The notes under the pieces were generated by a model, which ran no database searches, was not told the DNA's origin, and saw only the letters and a program-made list of their open reading frames with translations. DNA of 53,192 bases from Parasitella parasitica (lineage: Eukaryota > Mucoromycota > Mucoromycetes > Mucorales > Mucoraceae): positions 50,490-103,681 of the forward strand of contig MU619324.1 of NCBI GenBank assembly GCA_025201805.1. Reading direction: 5' to 3'. A program made the translations under genes and the position numbers. Shown here one piece after another: positions 36,165-48,347 of this stretch. Every line of letters starts with the position of its first letter. Positions within the stretch are counted from its first letter, which is position 1.

Positions 36165-36760
36165 TTTTGTTTTTTACTTTTCTGTTCTCTGGTATATCCA
36201 GCGGACTGTGATACATACTCTATTATGCTGCTTCTCGATGTATTGTCGTCTTTCAAAAGACTTGGTATATTTTCATATTGCGCGTAATAGACATCGTTCA
36301 GCTGCTTTAGTCCATTCACGCATTTAATATCTTGATCAAGAATCTTTGCGTAGACGTCGAGGGATACGCGATATAGCATATCTATAGTTGGATCGGTGTT
36401 TCTTGGAGCCAGATCAATTGATGTAGCTTGATTGGTCATAAATAAACCGAAAGCAGCAAATGGATCTAATTCAGAATCCTGAGAAATGTAATCTTGAATA
36501 CTATTCTTGTCCATAACATAGCACAAATAAGGAAGAATAAGCTACAAGTTGTAATTGAATCTCTTGCAAGGTTCTTTGGCTTATTCAAATATTGCATCAA
36601 GATCAGATCGCGGCATGTCGGGAAGACATCCTACCCAATCTTCTCTTTAATGCAAAATAGAAGAGTAGGTCTGTCCTGGAAATGCTGTGATTTAATAAGG
36701 TTTGACACTTCTTGTCAAACATCAGATGTTATGTGAATAAACATTGATTAGGATATATTA
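36165..36760 (-). pseudogene. Relic of an unidentified protein-coding gene, cut by a repeat
   Basis: A minus-strand frame (about 36540-36165) encodes protein-like sequence with LDPFAAFGLFMTNQATSIDL and DMLYRVSLDVYAKILD, which then runs straight into repeat copy 2 and stops there. Just upstream (36760-36540) a second frame reads QHFQDRPTLLFCIKEKIG, a stop, then DVFPTCRDLILMQYLNKPKN, before a frame change. The frame breaks and the abrupt end against a repeat argue for a truncated, decayed gene or mobile-element ORF. I do not recognise the family. Confidence 0.45.
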
Positions 36761-37259
36761 TAGTATAAATAGAGATCATATTTTATGTCAATAAAAGTCT
36801 TCAGTTTTTTAACTAGTTTTATTCAGAAAAAGCATACCATTTACACAGCGTTTTGCTACGCCCTTTGACACTGGCACAGCGCACACTGCTGCTTTCGGAT
36901 TCCAGGTTGGCGATGTAAAGACCCGCACTTTTTCCAATGAACTATTGGCAATGAAGCCATTTTCTCCAGATATGTAGTCAGTAGAGCCAATTCTTTGTTT
37001 GCTAGGGTCGCTTTGGTATCAACACAATTTCCTGCAAAATTTGGTTTTTATGAAATGAAAAAAAAAAAAAGAAAAAAAAAAGAACGATATTGGATATGTT
37101 TATTCATAAGCAGTACAGAGTAATTAAAGATACCTTGATTTATTTACAGAAGAATTTGACTAAAATGATATTAATATATAGGTAAATACGCAAAAGAAAT
37201 TTCGTAATAAATAATAAAGAGCGAGAGGGGGAGGGGGTATAGGTGATTGTTAATGTATT
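36761..37259. other. Intergenic region with a possible peptide relic
   Basis: The minus strand at about 36840-37030 can be read as PIVHWKKCGSLHRQPG followed by a short cysteine-rich end (CALCQC), reminiscent of a transposase C-terminal zinc motif. It is too short and too broken to assign. The rest is A-rich and holds the CCH1 3' end. Confidence 0.3.
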
Positions 37260-38833
37260 TTACAAATCCTCATCTCGTAGCATATCTGCGTTAAAAAAAA
37301 AATCAATAAATAAGGCAGCTTTGACATATCTGAACATTTGAATTGACGTTTACCTGACCAGATGCTATGGTTCATCGAATCCATCAATCCTTCGGATACT
37401 TCGGTTGGCATTTCTACATTACCGTCAATGAGGAGCCAAGTCTGTCTTGTAGCAGGACTAAGCGCAGGAAATGGCGAAAACGGGGATAATGCACTGCTGA
37501 AAGCACTGCGGCCAGTGCTCTCTATTTCTGAACTAGCGTTGGGCGAAGATGGCACACTGTTTGTACCAGGAGCAACCATAAGTGAAAGTCCACCACCAGA
37601 ATAAGTGGGGTCATACTGGTTCTCCATTGAAAATGTAGACATTGGAGATGCAGGAACACTTGCTGATCCAGCTGAGACAGGGGACGATAGTTCGGTATTT
37701 GCAGAAGTGTTATCAATGACGATACGAGGTACTATGACGGATTTTTTTTTTTTTTTTTTTTTAGTTTAAAGCTGCTGGCTGGCTGGCTGAATAATAAGAA
37801 AAGTTACCTGGGGGTGATGTCTTGTTGATACCTGGCGCCATGTTAAAGTAATTAATAGGGCTATCCAGAGTGTTTTTCGTGCCGTGAGCCAAGGTACCAA
37901 ATTCGAAATGGCTAGCATTAGTGACACCCAATTTCTTTACTTCGTCCTCATCTCGTTTCATCCATAGTTGGCGCACAAATCTTCTTTTTTGTATCTGAGC
38001 AAGAAAGAATCCTGCAGCCTTCTCGAGATGATATTCTTGGGTGAGTTGTTCTATCTTTTCTAGACGGGCAATCAACGGATCCAAGCTATTGACAAGCAAT
38101 TAGAAAAATGCGAAGATAAGCGCGTAGGGGCAGTTCATACGTTAACGATGTGGAGATGTCAATAAAACGATACGACATGATAGTAAGGACACTTGCAAAT
38201 GGGATGCCTTTGGAGGTTTCCGATCTCAAAATTTCCTGGTGTTCCACTTTACATTAATAAAAGCACCTCTCAATATAAAAGTAAGAAAAAAAAACTAACC
38301 TTAAAATAAAGATTGTATTCAAATCTATTTTTTCTCACTTGCTCAACATCCATCTTGCCAAGACATTTGTTGACTCCATAAACGTTTATAAGCCGTTCTT
38401 CGGTAGGTTGGCTGCTGTGGCCGCTTTTAGCTCCTGGTGACTTGTTGGATTTGTTTGGAGATCTGCCTGAGGATTTTGCTCCTGGTGATTTAGCACTGGG
38501 TGATTTTGTATAGCTTGAAAGGTGTTTGTCAAAGCTTTGATGGCTAGCTTTCAAAATATTATCGACAGTGTGTTGGTCATCATAGATTCTGAAGCGGAAA
38601 CGGCCAGTGAACTTTCGCAGCAATTTGGCGACATCCTCTTTTTGAATATAACCAGTTCCTTTGGTGTCAATGTCTGCCCAAGCATGCTTAAACCTGCAAA
38701 TTCAAAATGCTTTGAGTAAACGCAAATATTAGGCATCAGTATGAACTTACATGCGCAGATCAGCTTTAGTAATATTTGTAAAACGGGTTCTTGTTTCATA
38801 TGCATACTCGAAATTACTGATAATGACCTATTA

Positions 38834-38901
<68 letters not shown>

Positions 38902-41900
38902 CATCAAGAGAATGCCTCTGTTTATAAATACGGAATATATATATACTTACAGCAGTGAATAAATTCATGAAAATATGTGTACAGACAATGTAAAAGATGT
39001 TGAATAGAAAGTATGCCCAAAAGGGAGAGCCACAATCGTCTTCAAGATAGTTACTTGATCGATTACAGTTTGGAAACTGAACAGTGTAATCAATAAGGAG
39101 TGCATTCCACGCTTCACCGGTAGTTGCCCGTACTAGCAAAAGTAATGCATTTCCATAGTCTCTGAAATTGGAGTGAGGTCCGCCATAGATACCATATTTT
39201 GTGAGACCAAAAAACTCCATAAACAGCATTGCAAACAAGCACATGGCTACCATAAAAACTGCAGAGACTTGGATAATAGACGGCATTGATTTGGCGATGG
39301 TGTGATAAAGAGTTTGCAGCGAATCAATACCTTCGCCTAAACGAAAAGCAGCCAACACCAGGCAGTATCGCTCAACGCGCAATGTCCATAGATCAGGCAA
39401 GGCAAAGCGAAGAATGAGAAGCAATAAGGCGCAACTAGCGATGACACAGTCAAACCAGTTCCATTTACTTCGGATCCACTACATGTTTCAGACTGTCAGC
39501 AAGCAATTAGCCAACATTGTCTCCAAAGAAAAACCTTACCTTCTTCCAACCAAGACCGAGCAGTTTGATAATGCATTCAGCAACGTAGATGATGGTGAAT
39601 CCTAAATACGAGTAATCCTGCACTTGTTCAAGCCAATAAGGTTCGTTCTGGAATTCGCTTGCAATTGCAACAATGTTCAAACATATCACAGACATCATCA
39701 GCCGATTGAATTTGCCATGCTTTTTGATTACCATGTCATGGCATATTTGTCGAATCTTTGATTCCGGGCGAAACACTTTGATCGTTGGTCTGACGTTGGA
39801 CAGTAAACGTTGCAGATCAATGTATTTTCGTTGAGCAGTAGTCAATGTTGTGATGCCGTTCCTTTCCTTGAATTTTTCAATAATGACGCCGACAAAGAGC
39901 TGCATTGTCCCTTGAGAAATGATCATAAAAATAATGTAGAAAATGCCATGATACACTGTCTTTGAGTACCAGTTGAATGAGGGCTGTTGATCCGGTTCAT
40001 GTGGCGTACTCATAGCGCTAAACATAGAATCTACCCAACCTTCCGTTGATGTGAGCGAGAATAGATGCTGCAGGGCTAGAGGAAAGCTATCGTAGGATAT
40101 GAATCCATTCTGAGGGTTTTGCCATACGCGAGGAATCCAGACATTGACATCGATGCCATCGTCACTGCTGATATTGAGCTCGTATTCTCCAATGCACTCT
40201 CCTCTCGATCCCACAGTTTCGTCATTGCAGATCCACATAAGCCCACCAAAAATATTAACGCCATACACGGCAAAAGGTACCAGGACCAGAAAAGTAAATA
40301 TCAAGGCATCAAACATGAGAGGGAACGCATAAAACAGAGCAACAAAGATATCACGCACGCCGTTAAAGTATCGAATCAGTCGAAGAATACGTAGACTTCG
40401 AAATGTGCTCAACCCACGAGGCACCTCTTCAGAACTCATGAAAATTGTGATAATATTGAGCAAAATCACACACAGATCCAGCTGATTCCAATGATTGCGG
40501 AGATAGCCGTTGGGTGTCAACAGCAATCCATCAGCAACAATGCGAATACTGACTTCCACGATAAAGACAATACTGAGCGCAACCTCAATTGTGTCATAAA
40601 TATCTTGTTTGGAAGTGTCCTTTCTGATCAAACGAGTCGAGGGTTCGTCTAGAATCACCATCAGAATACTAACGAGCACGCATGCCATAACCATCCAATT
40701 GAACAGGTTGTGCTTTTCTGCCTGTCCGTCGTTACTGGATCCAACCAGCTTCTTGCAGTAATAACGAAACCGACTTCTGTTTGAAAACATGAACAAGGAG
40801 TTCACCACAGGCGTGTTTTCTTTCATGGCTTCTCGGTTCTCGTCAGCAGCAATTATATCATAATCGTCGGGCATTTCTTCTGTATCCTGAATAAAAGGAT
40901 TTCTAGTTGAAGATTGGTTAGTCAGCCAATCGTTAATACATGTGCATTTATCTTTGCTATCTTACATTGGAGCAGACTTGATACTGGTTGCTTTCCGCAA
41001 AAATGGAATCCGTTGTCGAATGCCTGAAAAAAATACCGTCAGCTTTCTTTCGGCCCAAGAAGGCTGCTTCAGTTCATCTTCGTCTCGTTCCTTTGGTAGG
41101 TCTGTCAGCAGTTCTGTCAAGTCTGATCTAGTCAATGGCGCTGTCAGACTAGCAGGTAGTTTTGATATTTGGATGCTCTTGTTTTCGTTGAAATAGTAGA
41201 ACGGTCGAAACAATTTCAACAGGATGGTCTCTGTCCTGTCCTTGTCCTTGAACCGATGACGATAGATAAAGTCTTTGATCTGATAATGTCGAATATAATC
41301 ATCGTTCAACTCGAAATTCTCCAGCACAACAGCAATGTAAAGGCCTGACATGATGTATCGGCCGAAAGCAAAGTAGAGTGAAAGAGCTATAGCGGCATAG
41401 ATTGAACCTTGGCCATGCTGGCTAGCCATTGCATTGTAGAGAACATCCTGATAAAAAAAAAAAAAGTAGTGCATGAGTAATATGGTTCTTGTCGACGTTT
41501 CCTAAATGCTTACAGTCCATCTCTCACTGGTATATACGACAATGAGAGACACAAATGACTCCCAAAATGTGTCAAAGCGGTTTTCAGTTTCGTCCGGAGA
41601 CACGATATCGTTATAGTCGCCACCAAACATTTGCATAAATACAGTAGAGCAGAGCGCTGTTGCCAAGATAAGGAATACCATGACGTAAAAGACGCTTTCT
41701 CCCGTGCCCAAAGCAGCAGACTATACCCTTGTTAGATACGACCTTGCGCCCGAAACAAAATAGCTACTTACCAGCAATCGTCTTACTCGAGGAATACATA
41801 TGAACAGTCGATACAGCCTCAATATCTGGAATATAGTCAGGTACTTGTATACCCAGGAATCTTGGATCATAGGCAACTGTATCACGCAGGTGCTGATCAC

Positions 41901-43550
41901 AAAGAATAAATCAAACAGGTTTGTTTTTGCAGACCAAAAGCTCATCCAGCTGGTAGCACCCACCATCCTCAACAAGATTTCGAGGGCAAATACAAACGTA
42001 AAGGCAGTTTCTGCGTTATCAACCAACTCTAGCAGGGATTCACTGGCATAGAAGGATCTCATGCACATGAATACCAGATCAAACAAGACAAGAAAGCCTC
42101 CAAAATAAAAAAAGAGCCGGCTCTTGACCATCCTGACAATCCACCATCTTAGTTTGAGTCGAGTTACGCCTTTGCCAAGATCGTCGGGTGGGTTATCAAA
42201 CATCCATATGGCTTCATCATCCAGCCCTTCGGCATCCCGCAGAACAGGGTTCCCTTTTTTCTTTGCAGTAAATGCACTTGCTGCACTTTCGGCGCGTACA
42301 CGTGCAAATGCCGAAGTAACAACAGCTACAAATAAAATAAAAATAAAAAAAAAAACAAATCAGTCATCCATGCATAGATTTTCGATTGTGCGAAATGCAT
42401 GCTTACCAAATAGCAAAAAAGTGAGGACAAACGCAATGATGTACACCCCTAGACAGTAGTACAATGCAGCCACGGTGGAATCAGCTTCTTGTGTCTGATA
42501 CATCAAGTCTGTCCATAACTCCAGCGACACAAAAGTATACACGTTCAAAAACGAGAAAAAAATGTTATCGAAATTGACGTATCCAAAGTTGGGATTGTTT
42601 TCAGGGTTTTCTATGCATATCTGACCAGCAGCACATAGGTTGCCATGATACCCGGGATAGCTTGATTCGCCCGTTTCCATATTATATGCTCCTAGAACTG
42701 TTGTGTCGTTCATGTAGCCTGAGCAGTACATGGCCGGTTCAACCAACTGCAGCGAACTGTCGGCTGCTGTGTAGTAGCATCTCCGCGAAAAGACCCCTTG
42801 GAACGAAATCAATCCAACAAGAGCAAATAACAGCAGAAAAAAGAAGATCAGTCCTGATACAGCTAATAGTAGGTCCCAGCTTGTCTCTAGAGATTTCAAA
42901 ATGACCTGTTGTAGATATTATACGGTATGAATACAACCACACACACACACACACACACACACACATGACGTTTAGATCAAAATAGTTTTGAGACTTACCG
43001 CTGTACCACGCAACATTGATAGTAGTCGAAGTGGACGCAATGATGCCAGCGACTTGAACAATGAAAGATATGGGTACTTGTACACCATCACTATCAAATC
43101 AGCCCAATAGCCGATGATGGAAACAGTGTCAAATGCGTTTCCAAAGCTATTCAGAAAGGCGTAGTGGTTTCTCTTCCAGTCCTTGTTGATTTCATCCTGG
43201 TCCTCTTGATCCGCAAATGGCAGTTTGGGCGGACTAGGTGGTATAATTAGCCCATAAGCAATAATTTTGCAGATGACCTCAATGCTGTAGCAAAACGTCA
43301 GAATAAACGAAAAAAAAAAAAAAATAAAAAAAATAAAAAAAAAAGATACAAAAATGGGATATTTTACCTATAAAGGGATTGGATGCATAATATTGGGTAA
43401 TGTGTCCATTGCCCACCAAACTCTGACTTTTCCTGATTTGTTGCAACTGAGACGCATGCAAGCAAGAACCAGTGGAGTATCATTAGGAAAAACACGATGG
43501 TCTCCACATAACTTGAAACAGATTGCATTAGTTGGTTAAAGTCATTGTTA

Positions 43551-43595
<45 letters not shown>

Positions 43596-44945
43596 AACAT
43601 ACCTTTTACGTATAAATTTCCAAACATGGATGCGAAATTTATTTGTTGGGCTAAATACACAGAGTGAATATCCTTGCAAAGGGTTTGGTAGAATTTCGTC
43701 TGATAGTGATAGTGGGTTTTTGAGAGCAGTCGTTTTGATGGGCTGTGCATCATTGACTACGGTGTGCAGTGATGGCGGTTTTCTTTCGTCGTTGAATGAG
43801 GGAGACATGGATTCGTAGTCGGGTTCGCTCGCCTTTTCGCCTAGACTGGATGCCATGGAGAGCCAGGAGAATCGATTGTTTTTGTTTGTTGTGGTGGTGG
43901 TTGCTGTTGCAGGTGTCATAATGTGACAAGACGCTAGCTCTGGTGGAGACGTTGATTTTTCATTCATAACAACAGAGGGGGTATCAGTTTTGTCATTACT
44001 GGCTGTCCTGGAGAAGACATCAAACAGCTCTTTATCAGATATCTCTTTTGATTCAGGTGCTCTAGAATTGACAACTCGGTTGACAGCATGAAAAAGGAAA
44101 TCCAGCAGAAAGTACTTGCTCTTCTGCTCATCGCTTCTGCTTAAATGCTGATCCGGCCGTTCATAGTACGGGGTGGCATGACGCTGTCCGTATTGACGGT
44201 CCATATAACGGTGGTTTGCGCTGTAGGCTCGCATAGATACGCTGTTTCTGATTGATGATCCACTCACTGACGTCCCAGAAGTTTGGTGGTGGTTGCTGGA
44301 TGAATAGCGATGGTGGTGATGGTGGCCCTTTGAAGAGCCTGATGTGCTCGACCTGAATGCATCCAGGTCGAAGCTCCATTCGCTATGATGCTGAGATGAT
44401 GGACTAAACGCTGATTTTTCGGGTTCACTTCGGTTTGAGGATGATAAACGGGATGAACTTGGACGACGGGATCGCAGGCCAGCCGCCGAAGAAAAACCAT
44501 GGTTATCGTTTGGTGTAGAGATACCTAAGCCTGCTGTCACTCGTTCATCCACTGCACTGCTAGTAGAAAAGTCAGTGAAGCGCTGTTGATGCTGATGCTG
44601 ATGCTGCTGCTGCTGCTGGTGGTGTCTGTGCTTTTCTTTCTGAGAAAGCAGTTTGTCTAGTTTGTTTTTTCGCTGCAGCAAGTCCTTTGTCAACGGCAAC
44701 GGCGAGGGCATTGGAGATGGTGAGACAACGGTTGACGAAGCGGGGGGAGATGACTTATGAGGCGCTGACTTGGGGGACAAAGCATGCGGTGAGCGGGTAT
44801 CTATGCTGTCTGCATCAGACTCTTGAGTGGGTGGTTTTGTCAATATGATTTGTGGGATGGTAATCTCGTTGTGCGCCTGTGCATTTGCAGGTGGAGAATT
44901 CGTCGCAGTGTCCTTTTTATCAGACATTGTGTCGGATTCTGCCAT
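37260..44945 (-). CDS. CCH1: Voltage-gated calcium channel alpha subunit Cch1
   Basis: Fifteen exons: 44945-43603, 43511-43368, 43284-42999, 42905-42407, 42325-41772, 41720-41514, 41447-40966, 40902-39540, 39478-38951, 38827-38751, 38693-38300, 38235-38141, 38085-37808, 37731-37354 and 37285-37260, giving 2217 aa. About 440 disordered Ser/His-rich residues precede four six-TM channel repeats. Pore glutamates are seen in all four: SLELW (E720), TSERW (E1008), TSTEGW (E1459) and TTGEAW (E1748). S4 helices with spaced arginines include LRPLRLLSML and FRSLRILRLIRYF. After repeat IV come a VIISNFEYA motif and an EF-hand-like loop (D1835-x-D1837-T-K-G-T-G). In fungi Cch1 pairs with Mid1 for high-affinity Ca2+ influx at the plasma membrane. 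Two introns carry dinucleotide repeats and one a T66 run. Confidence 0.95.
38835..38900 (-). repeat. 66-nt homopolymer in CCH1 intron 9
   Basis: An A run on the plus strand, a T run in the sense direction, sitting directly before the acceptor of intron 9 (38950-38828), so it forms an exaggerated polypyrimidine tract. That intron is 123 bp, about twice the local norm. Confidence 0.85.
42937..42964. repeat. (AC)n microsatellite in CCH1 intron 3
   Basis: About 14 AC units on the plus strand, GT on the sense strand, inside the intron 42998-42906. Confidence 0.9.
43554..43594. repeat. (TG)n microsatellite in CCH1 intron 1
   Basis: About 20 TG units on the plus strand, CA on the sense strand, starting a few bases after the donor of intron 1 (43602-43512). 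It causes the exon-1 frame to read through as a run of Thr-His. Confidence 0.9.
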
Positions 44946-46272
44946 CGTCTATCGTTGGCTCTGATTTAGCGTTAAAGAAAAAGTGAAAGAGAATAGAAGA
45001 AAAAAAAAAAAAAAAGAGTGCCACCGCGGGATGTAATAAATGAAGTGAGAAGGGGAACATGTTTGATATTCGCCGTCGGATTCTCAACAGCTGAAGCAGC
45101 TTCCTACTGCAAAAACACACGTGGCAGTTTGAAGCCATCGACTTGTTGTAGAGCCTCTGTAAACCTCTGGCAAGTGATCTTTATCAATCTTTAGCTCTTG
45201 CTGTTTTGTGTTGTGATTTCTGTATCACAGCAGCAGCAGCATTTGTTTCAACTCTTGATACGTTTTTTTTTCCCCTGGGCCTATGCCCTCCAAGGTCTCG
45301 GAATGAACTGATTCACAGAAGAGCAAACAGAAATGACCTTTTAATAGATATAAACAAATGCGCGCACTTGCTTCAAATCGAGCACTGTGTAATCGACATG
45401 ATGATACACCACATGGTTAAATACACAAGAGTTTTATTGCGAAAAAAACAACTGCTGTAGTATTGCAATATATTGCCAGTCGAGATATGCTTCCATTGGT
45501 TTGATAAACTTGATCTTGTGTCGTTTACTCTAGGCAGAAAGCTGTATCTCTAAATCATGTAGCCCTACTGTTTTCGGCATAATTGCACTGGTTTAAAAAA
45601 CGTTTGTTTTTACATTAAATACAAAAAAAGCAGTTATAATGCATGTATCTGTTTATAGTTGGCTGATAAAATACTTTTCTTGGAGTTAAAGTTGACCGAT
45701 GCTTTATTTTGGACCAACACCTATGGTATAGGGGACGCTTGCTTTTTTTTTATTTATTTGCAAAGCAGGCAACTGCAGAATGATTGTTACGTGTTTTCCG
45801 TGCCAAGATGTCCATAATCTTCGTATACAGTAAGATTTAGCTTGAAGAAAATGAACTTATTGGCTGATCTTGGTGATCAAGTACATTCAAGAATGTAAAT
45901 AAACGGGTTAAGCGAGTACGCAATGATATGCATTCATATACGATTTCATTTCTAATAGGCACCGTAGGAGGCATGTTTCTTATGACAGCATTCTACTAGT
46001 AGCCTTATTTTACGTTGAAATCGTCTTGGAGGGGGGGGGGATGCTTTATAATAATCTTGGAAAATGGATGAATAGAGTCTGTTGGACTACATGAATAGTA
46101 AAAGAGTCAGTTGCCATGGAGATATTGTTGATCATTGTAGTTTACTGCATGGTAAACATGCATGTGTATATATACAACTCCATCCTCTGGTAAAACCACA
46201 ACTCCTTACGGTACAATGTGCTTTTTCAAAACAGTTATACAATACTATACATATGTAATAGTATTTATTTGA
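44946..46272. other. Intergenic region upstream of CCH1
   Basis: 1.3 kb with the CCH1 promoter and 5' UTR (an A18 run near 45000-45016), a G10 run at 46031-46040 and the 3' end of the next gene. No coding or RNA gene seen. Confidence 0.5.
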
Positions 46273-46965
46273 TTAAACAACATTAAAGAAAGACTTTGAT
46301 GATTCGGATCTGCTTTTGCCCAGGTGAAAGAAGATGGAGGAAAGGGCCATGGCACCAAATGAAATGACAATGATCATCAAATTCATTCCAACAACATAGA
46401 TTTGGGATTGCATGGACTGTCTGATGTATTCAGCGTTTTGTCCCTTATCAACATGGTCTGAGCCATTACTATCTGACGCCATTGACCTGAAGAGCAAAAT
46501 GCCTATCTTGCCACAATTTTAGTATGTCACCACTGAAGCCAAGAAAAGAAACATACCTGCGACTACCCATATCACATCAATGGCTACATAGCTTATTGAA
46601 TAAATGTTGATGACACGATGCCTGTGCTTTGCCATTATGCTAGGTTTGGTGTTTGTGTTTTTAGCGTTACTGCCATTTGCTGTACTACCATAAGTTGTAT
46701 TACTTTGCTCCGTTTTGCCTTGGCTCCTGCCTGTCATGATGAGGAACAACGCTAGACTAACCAAAGCTAGTAGTATGGTGCTCGAAAAAAACCAGACAGG
46801 CTGCAAACTACTATCAGAGATAGCCATAGCATCTTTCAATATCAAGCAGGATCTGATTGCGTTGTAAATGTTCACTGGTAATAAAGAGATCAAGGAAACC
46901 AAGAACACTGCTAATCCCGAGAAGGCCAAGACGACACCGAGAACTGAACATATACCAATGGCCAT
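46273..46965 (-). CDS. Four-TM membrane protein, unknown
   Basis: Two exons, 46965-46557 and 46502-46273, giving 212 aa with one 54-bp intron. Four hydrophobic segments are seen: near residues 3-32 (CSVLGVVLAFSGLAVFLVSL), at FFSSTILLALVSLALFLIM, at YSISYVAIDVIWVVAGILLF and at VVGMNLMIIVISFGAMALSS. A polar Asn/Ser/Thr-rich loop joins TM2 and TM3. The frame is open a little further upstream but has no ATG, so the start is the ATG before AIGICSV. The layout is MARVEL- or tetraspan-like, but no motif fixes a family. Confidence 0.7.
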
Positions 46966-47202
46966 TTTCCTTTGCTTTTCTACAGCCAAGTATCGGCGTA
47001 TAATTATAATGCTCTATGATAAAGAAGAAAGAAAAGCGGAAATTCGGTTGTTGTCGTATGGAAGCTTATGTATACAGAAAATTTAAGGTTGATGCTGCGA
47101 CTTCTCCTCAGGGACACAAAACGACCAAACATTGCAGAAAAAAAAAAAAAAACCTTGGTAAGGCACTGAATGATCATATAACGTCTTTATTTACACAACA
47201 GC

Positions 47203-48347
47203 TTAGATGCCTCCTCTTTTTTTCTGCTCCTCGGCCATCTTTTTAAACATTTCCATGGTAGCATTTTCTTTTGCCTTGTAGTCGTCCATTTTACTCATGA
47301 TGGGCGCAAGTCGTTGTTGCCGTCTTTCTGCTTGTCGCGATTCTCTCTTTTCATTAGCTCTTCTTTCAGCAGCCAGTCTGCGTGTATCAGAGTGTTGTCA
47401 GGGGGGGGGGGATGCCTCCTTCATTTTATATGCAGTAAAGTTTACCTTGCTTTGAAATCATCGCCTCCCATCAGCTCTTGCTCAGACAATTCAATGTCAG
47501 GACTACGCTCTCTTTTGTGATATGCATTGAGGGATCTCTTTTTAGCTAATGCTGCCTCACGGCCAATTTCTTTAGGCGCCACTTCGTCCAACATGGCTTC
47601 TTTTTTTTCATAGCTTCGTTTTGCTTCATGCCTACGGTTCAATCTATCTCTTTCATATTGGCCTTCCATGTCTTTTTTTTTTTTAGTAGTTTTTCGGGTG
47701 TGTCAAAATACTTGAAAGAGTCGATGAAAATAGTGAAACGTACCGACAACATCTGGCATAGTAGGGCCAACGGCTTTTGCTCTTCTTTTTCCAGTGATTC
47801 TGTCGTCTCCACGGCTTTGGCTTGTCATACTGTCGACATTGTCACGAATTGTGTCCATTTCCATCTGGTCCAAATTCTTTGCAAACGACCATTTGTAAAG
47901 AGTCGTATCTGAGGCTTTTAGTTGAGCTGAATTCAAGCCCTTGTACAGTTTTTCTAAGTACATTTCATGTTAGACACCAAAATGCAGGCAGCAGTGACAC
48001 ACCCCAATGTGTTACCGTCAAGTTCGTAGTCATTCCATTTTCGAACAAACTTGCCAAAGTATCGTCGTGCTTCCTTGGAACTAAGTTCATCTAGGTATTT
48101 ACGTTTTGATTCCTTTAGCCACAGCCTAAACTCGTTTGCTTTCTCGAAATAGTCGTCCTCATCGATATCTACATGCTGTTTAGTGTGAGTTTGTGTACAT
48201 GGCAGCCTGCAACTCACGTTGTATGCTCTTTCTCATGGCTTCCGAAATTCTGCTGCTCTTGCTGGCCTTTTTACCATGTTCCTCATCAGATTCGTGGCGC
48301 CTTTTATGGCTCCTGCTGCTGCTGCCGTGTCTTTTAGAAGAACTCAT
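47203..48347 (-). CDS. Conserved-looking Lys/Arg/Glu-rich protein, probably nuclear, unknown function
   Basis: Five exons: 48347-48218, 48168-48016, 47953-47744, 47671-47446 and 47377-47203, giving 297 aa. The N-terminus is Ser/Arg/His/Lys-rich (SSSKRHGSSSRSHKRRH). An ordered helical segment follows (FRLWLKESKRKYLDELSSKE, then RRYFGKFVRKWNDYELD and KLYKGLNSAQLKASDTTLYK), then GPTMPDVV and a long basic coiled coil (LNRRHEAKRSYEKKEAM). The last part reads ERSPDIELSEQELMGGDDFK and ATMEMFKKMAEEQKKRGG. The composition suggests a nuclear RNA- or chromatin-associated protein, but I cannot name a family. Intron 4 holds a G11 run. Confidence 0.75.
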
